From positions 1-18,375 of the forward strand of contig CALEPU010000063.1 of NCBI GenBank assembly GCA_937913075.1: a stretch of 18,375 nt of DNA. The letters are read 5' to 3'. The notes under the pieces were generated by a model. It ran no database searches. It was given only the letters and a program-made list of their open reading frames with translations, and was not told the origin of the DNA. Numbering within the stretch: the stretch's first letter is position 1; each line of letters opens with the position of its first letter. Position numbers and translations under genes: made by a program. This DNA comes from an uncultured Clostridia bacterium. GTDB lineage: Bacteria > Bacillota > Clostridia > Christensenellales > CAG-138. This document shows positions 15,440 to 18,375 of the stretch, one piece after another.

Positions 15440-15694
15440 ATGAGACTTGACAAGTATTTAAAGGTATCGAGGATAATCAAAAGGCGCACAGTCGCAAACG
15501 AAGCCTGCTCGGCAGGCAGAGTTACTATAAACGATAAGGTCGCAAAGCCTTCGACAGAGGTCAAGCAGGGCGACGTTATCGCCATAAGGTTCGGCGAAAA
15601 GGTCTTTAATGCGGAGATAACCGACGTCAGGGAATACGCAACGAAGCAGAATGCGGACGATATGTACCGCGTGATCTCCGGCGAACAGTTTTGA
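15440..15694 (+). CDS. rqcP: S4-domain RNA-binding protein RqcP (YabO family)
   Basis: 84 residues, almost entirely an S4 RNA-binding fold: RLDKYLKVSRIIKRRTVAN, then AGRVTINDKVAKPSTEVKQGD. This length and sequence match RqcP, which works with RqcH in ribosome-associated quality control, helping add alanine tails to nascent chains stalled on the 50S subunit. The ATG at 15440 is 4 nt after the foldase stop, and AAGGGGGTGA overlaps that stop, so translation is probably coupled. A longer in-frame start further upstream lies inside the foldase gene and is not used. In many Clostridia rqcP sits near mazG, hup and yabP/yabQ; none of these flank it here. Confidence 0.9.
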   Translation: MRLDKYLKVSRIIKRRTVANEACSAGRVTINDKVAKPSTEVKQGDVIAIRFGEKVFNAEITDVREYATKQNADDMYRVISGEQF

Positions 15695-15709
15695 TTTTAA
15701 GGAGAAAGC

Positions 15710-16858
15710 ATGGGAAAAACCGTTTGCGCGATACTGCTTGCCGCAGGCAGCTCCACGAGGATGGGCAGGGACGAGCATGGGCTTCCGGTCAATAAGCTTT
15801 TATTGGAATTCACAGGCGGGCTCGACCCTATAAAGCTCTGCGTTATTGGATTTGCGCCCTACGTTGACGAGATGGTTTTGGCGGTTTCTCCTGCTACGGA
15901 AGCTTCGGCAAGGGCTGCATGCAGCCTGCTTTCGATACCGTACAGGATAGTCTATGGCGGCAGCCGCAGACAGGACTCCGTCACCAATGCGCTCGCCCAA
16001 ACACAAGCCGACGTCGTTGCGATTCACGACTGCGCAAGGTGCTTGGTCACCTCTGAGGTGATAATAAACAGCATTGCAAAGGCAAAGGAGCTTGGCTCCG
16101 GCGCAGCCGCAATAAAGGTTCGGGATACGCTTCGCGATGTGGCGGGGGAGACTGTTGACAGATCCGAGCTCTATGCCATGCAGACCCCGCAGAGCTTTGA
16201 CCGCAAAAGGCTCGTTAAAGCTTATGAGGATTTTAACGATGACGTTACCGACGACGCCTCAGTATGGCAGATGGCGTATGGAAGTATCGAGTATTCAAAG
16301 GGTGATATCATGAACCAAAAGCTTACCGAATACAGCGATTTAAAGCTGTTTGCAAGCTGTATCAACACCCCGTCTTTGCCCCGTTTCGGGTACGGAGAGG
16401 ATACGCACAGGCTCGTTGAAGGGCGAAAGCTCATTCTCGGCGGCGTGGAGATACCTTTTGAACTGGGGCTCTACGGTCATTCCGACGCTGACGCTCTGAC
16501 TCACGCCGTTATCGACGCGCTGCTTGGCGCGGCTGCCTTGGGCGACATCGGAAGACATTTTCCCGACAGCGATGATAAGTACAAGGGCATTTGCAGTTTG
16601 GAGCTTTTGAAGAAAACCTCCCTGCTGCTCCGCGAGAAAGGATGGACCGTCTGCAATATCGACGCAACAATAATCGCGCAGAAGCCCAAGCTCGCGCCTT
16701 ATATTGATAAGATGCGCGCTAATATTGCCGAAAGCATCGGCACCGTTGATTTGGATGCGGTCAGCGTAAAGGCTACTACGCCCGAGGGGATCGGTCCGGA
16801 GGGGAATTTGGAGTGCATCACTGTCAGAGCAGTCGCAAGCCTGGCTTGCTTCGGATAA
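15710..16858 (+). CDS. ispDF: Bifunctional IspDF (MEP pathway cytidylyltransferase / cyclodiphosphate synthase)
   Basis: 382 residues covering two steps of isoprenoid precursor synthesis. The IspD half (1-220) turns MEP and CTP into CDP-ME. The IspF half (about 225-382) makes MEcPP from CDP-ME-2-phosphate. IspD residues equivalent to the E. coli active site are present: Arg17, Lys29, Asp107, Arg110, Thr140, Arg151 and Lys204. Some motifs are unusual, e.g. HDCARC instead of HDGARP. IspF has the metal ligands Asp231 and His233 (GEDTHRL) and His257 (GHSDADAL), then DIGRHFPDSD and the KATTPEG motif near 354-360. AAGGAG lies 5 nt before the ATG and the gene is 15 nt after rqcP. Fused IspDF is best known from alpha- and epsilonproteobacteria; Clostridia usually have separate genes. 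Confidence 0.95.
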   Translation: MGKTVCAILLAAGSSTRMGRDEHGLPVNKLLLEFTGGLDPIKLCVIGFAPYVDEMVLAVSPATEASARAACSLLSIPYRIVYGGSRRQDSVTNALAQTQADVVAIHDCARCLVTSEVIINSIAKAKELGSGAAAIKVRDTLRDVAGETVDRSELYAMQTPQSFDRKRLVKAYEDFNDDVTDDASVWQMAYGSIEYSKGDIMNQKLTEYSDLKLFASCINTPSLPRFGYGEDTHRLVEGRKLILGGVEIPFELGLYGHSDADALTHAVIDALLGAAALGDIGRHFPDSDDKYKGICSLELLKKTSLLLREKGWTVCNIDATIIAQKPKLAPYIDKMRANIAESIGTVDLDAVSVKATTPEGIGPEGNLECITVRAVASLACFG

Positions 16859-16878
16859 TACGATCATCCCGTAATGGC

Positions 16879-16913
16879 AAAATCGGAGCGTCCGGCGGCG
16901 CTCCGATCGTTTT
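16879..16913. terminator. Bidirectional terminator between ispDF and ricT
   Basis: Nine-base-pair stem ATCGGAGCG (16882-16890) / CGCTCCGAT (16899-16907) with an 8-nt loop. TTTT follows on the plus strand (16910-16913) and AAAA precedes it (16879-16882), so it can stop both convergent transcripts. Confidence 0.8.
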
Positions 16914-16949
16914 GCTGTATTGCAGCTTACTTTGGGTGTTGGGGTACGC

Positions 16950-17912
16950 TTATTCTTCTGTCTTTGTTTCCTCGGCTTGGCTGTCCTGCGGTTCGCTTTC
17001 CGCAGCGAGCGCGGCGCTGTCATAGTCTATGCCTTCTGCCGCCCCGCAGCCGCCGCAGCCTTCACAGCTCTCGCAGCCCTCGTCACAGCCAAAGGGACTG
17101 CCCGCCTTGTTTTTAAGCTCACGGAAGGGATAGCTTCTGACCTCAAAAGTGCCGTCCGAAAGCTGGACCTTGACATTTGTCGTCTCCGAGATCACGTTGT
17201 TGTCAAGCACCGTGCCGAGCCCGTCGGGGGTCATGACTTCCTTGCCGACCTTCGGCATTATCTTGTGCATACTTTCGTAACAGGATTGCTCAAATTTAAG
17301 GCAGCACATAAGCCTGCCGCATATGCCCGATATTTTGGTCTGGTTGAGGGAGAGGTTTTGCTCCTTGGCCATTTTGACTGAAACGGGAATGAAATCAGAA
17401 AGGAACGACGAACAGCATATCGGTCTGCCGCAGATTCCGAGCCCGCCGAGCATCTTGGCTTCATCGCGCACGCCGATCTGACGAAGCTCTATTCGGGATT
17501 TGAAAACGCCGGCGAGATCCTTAACGAGCTCCCTGAAATCGACCCTGCCGTCGGCAGTGAAGTAGAAGGTGATCTTGGAGCCGTTGAAGGCATACTCGAC
17601 GTCAACGAGCTTCATTTCAAGCCCGTGCTCCTCGATTTTTGTCTGGCAAATGCCGAGGGCTTCCTTTTCCTTCCGGGCGTAAAGGCTCCTCTGCTCGTGA
17701 TCCTCCGGAGTTGCGACTCTTATGACGGGTTTTAACTGCATTGTAAATTGCTCGTCCGGTATGGTGCGGGGAGCCTCCGCAACGTCGCCGAAAACGACGC
17801 CCCTCGAGGTTTCGACAATAACGCCGTCTCCGACTGCTATATTAAACTCCAAGGGATCGAAGTAATAGACCTTTCCGCTGTTTTTAAATCTTACACCAAC
17901 AACCTTGCTCAT
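16950..17912 (-). CDS. ricT: PSP1-domain protein RicT (YaaT)
   Basis: 320 residues. The PSP1 core includes VVGVRFKNSGKVYYFDP at the start, TFYFTADGRVDFRELV near 115-130 and RIELRQIGVRDEAK. The family's cysteines are present in GICGRPICC (161, 166, 167) and GICGRLMCC (198, 203, 204), with another at 211. In Bacillus subtilis RicT joins RicA and RicF in an iron-sulfur complex that steers RNase Y mRNA processing, and it affects biofilm, competence and sporulation. A cysteine-rich stretch CDEGCESCEGCGGCG (276-290) and an acidic tail follow. The ATG at 17912 has a CAGGAGAT site. It lies 27 nt after a HolB-like gene, the same pairing as in B. subtilis (holB-yaaT). Confidence 0.94.
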   Translation of the reverse strand: MSKVVGVRFKNSGKVYYFDPLEFNIAVGDGVIVETSRGVVFGDVAEAPRTIPDEQFTMQLKPVIRVATPEDHEQRSLYARKEKEALGICQTKIEEHGLEMKLVDVEYAFNGSKITFYFTADGRVDFRELVKDLAGVFKSRIELRQIGVRDEAKMLGGLGICGRPICCSSFLSDFIPVSVKMAKEQNLSLNQTKISGICGRLMCCLKFEQSCYESMHKIMPKVGKEVMTPDGLGTVLDNNVISETTNVKVQLSDGTFEVRSYPFRELKNKAGSPFGCDEGCESCEGCGGCGAAEGIDYDSAALAAESEPQDSQAEETKTEE

Positions 17913-17939
17913 ATATTTATCTCCTGAATGATATTCAAA

Positions 17940-18375
17940 TCAAGCCCTACGGGCAATACCGGCTGCGTTTGAAAACAGCCTGTCAAAGGCAGCTCCGCCG
18001 CTTGCGTTCGTGGCGGTGCGCCTTGCACAATCGGTCAACTCATCAATAATACAACCAATGTCTCCGATTGTAAAGTGCAAACAGAGTTTTTTTATCTGAT
18101 CCTTAAAGTCGGGGCAGTATTCCGGCTCGCCGCCGCAGGCTGTATTCAGCATATCGTGAGCGAACAGCAGCAGAAGCTCGACAGCCTCCTGCCAATCGGC
18201 CCTCTCGCGCTTTATTCTGGCGAACCGGTAATCGGGAGTACTGCCAAGAGCCGATATAAACGCAGCAAAAAGCTCCTTTCGCATTGTACGATACTGCTCG
18301 TCGCCAAAAAGCCTAAGAGCCCTTTTTGTCATGCAGCCGCTCATCAGGCGAGTAGAGAAGATTCTCATGCCTAAC
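17940..18375 (-). CDS. holB: DNA polymerase III delta' subunit (HolB-like), C-terminal part
   Basis: The reading frame runs off the right edge; about 145 residues are visible. They look like the C-terminal collar domain of the clamp-loader delta' subunit. STRLMSGCMTKRALRLFGDEQYRTMRKEL resembles the usual segment where a small-residue patch precedes helices, and a second helical part (ELLLLFAHDMLNTA, then KLCLHFTIGDIGCIIDELTDCARR) follows. The ATP-fold and zinc region would be outside the window. The assignment leans on the neighbour: holB directly precedes ricT in many Bacillota. An in-frame ATG at 18368 is probably internal, since it has no ribosome binding site in the few bases seen. Confidence 0.65.
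   Translation of the reverse strand, partial: LGMRIFSTRLMSGCMTKRALRLFGDEQYRTMRKELFAAFISALGSTPDYRFARIKRERADWQEAVELLLLFAHDMLNTACGGEPEYCPDFKDQIKKLCLHFTIGDIGCIIDELTDCARRTATNASGGAAFDRLFSNAAGIARRA

Noticed and set aside
16340..17023. A 227-codon minus-strand frame under ispDF and the terminator
   Set aside because: Antisense to conserved IspF motifs and crossing a strong bidirectional terminator.

Overview
The window looks like chromosomal DNA of an anaerobic, gut-type Clostridia (Bacillota). Supporting signs are strong AAGGAGG-type ribosome binding sites, a PrsA-like lipoprotein, RqcP, RicT next to a HolB-like C-terminus, a ferredoxin-type aldo/keto reductase, and secreted proteins with dockerin modules. 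Species cannot be named from the sequence alone. There is no rRNA, tRNA, CRISPR array, transposase or phage gene.

Layout. (1) Positions 1-3850, minus strand: an oligopeptide/dipeptide ABC importer operon in the order oppB-oppC-oppD-oppF, with oppF cut by the left edge. It is read from a near-consensus promoter at 3947-3975. No substrate-binding protein is inside the window. (2) Positions 4065-5192, minus: an aldo/keto reductase with a C-terminal two-cluster ferredoxin domain. It is divergent from (3) 5380-8211, plus: a 943-residue secreted protein of about five beta-sandwich-like repeats ending in a dockerin. (4) Positions 8212-8731: a 520-bp intergenic stretch holding a 217-bp imperfect palindrome between two identical 24-nt hairpins, then the protease promoter region. 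(5) Positions 8732-11899, plus: a 1055-residue secreted papain-family (C1A) cysteine peptidase with a lectin-like domain, InlB/MucBP-like repeats and a dockerin. (6) Positions 12004-13704, minus: a surface protein with one C-terminal membrane anchor, convergent with the protease. (7) Positions 13972-16858, plus: a tight operon of a PrsA/SurA-like lipoprotein foldase, the S4 protein RqcP and a fused IspDF isoprenoid enzyme. (8) Positions 16950-18375, minus: ricT and the C-terminal part of a HolB-like clamp-loader subunit, cut by the right edge.

How the parts may work together (inference): the left two thirds reads as a surface and nutrition locus. A dockerin-bearing protease and a dockerin-bearing repeat protein would be docked on cohesin scaffolds encoded elsewhere. 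A membrane-anchored surface protein lies alongside, and an Opp importer could take up released peptides. The right third is housekeeping: protein folding outside the membrane, ribosome rescue, the MEP pathway, replication and RNA-processing control.

Most notable: the two dockerins differ at the usual recognition positions. OppC carries a large extracytoplasmic insertion. The palindromic intergenic element is flanked by duplicated hairpins. The protease gene uses no TTA, CTA or TCA codon in 1055 codons. Five of six recognisable promoters have a TGn extended -10.
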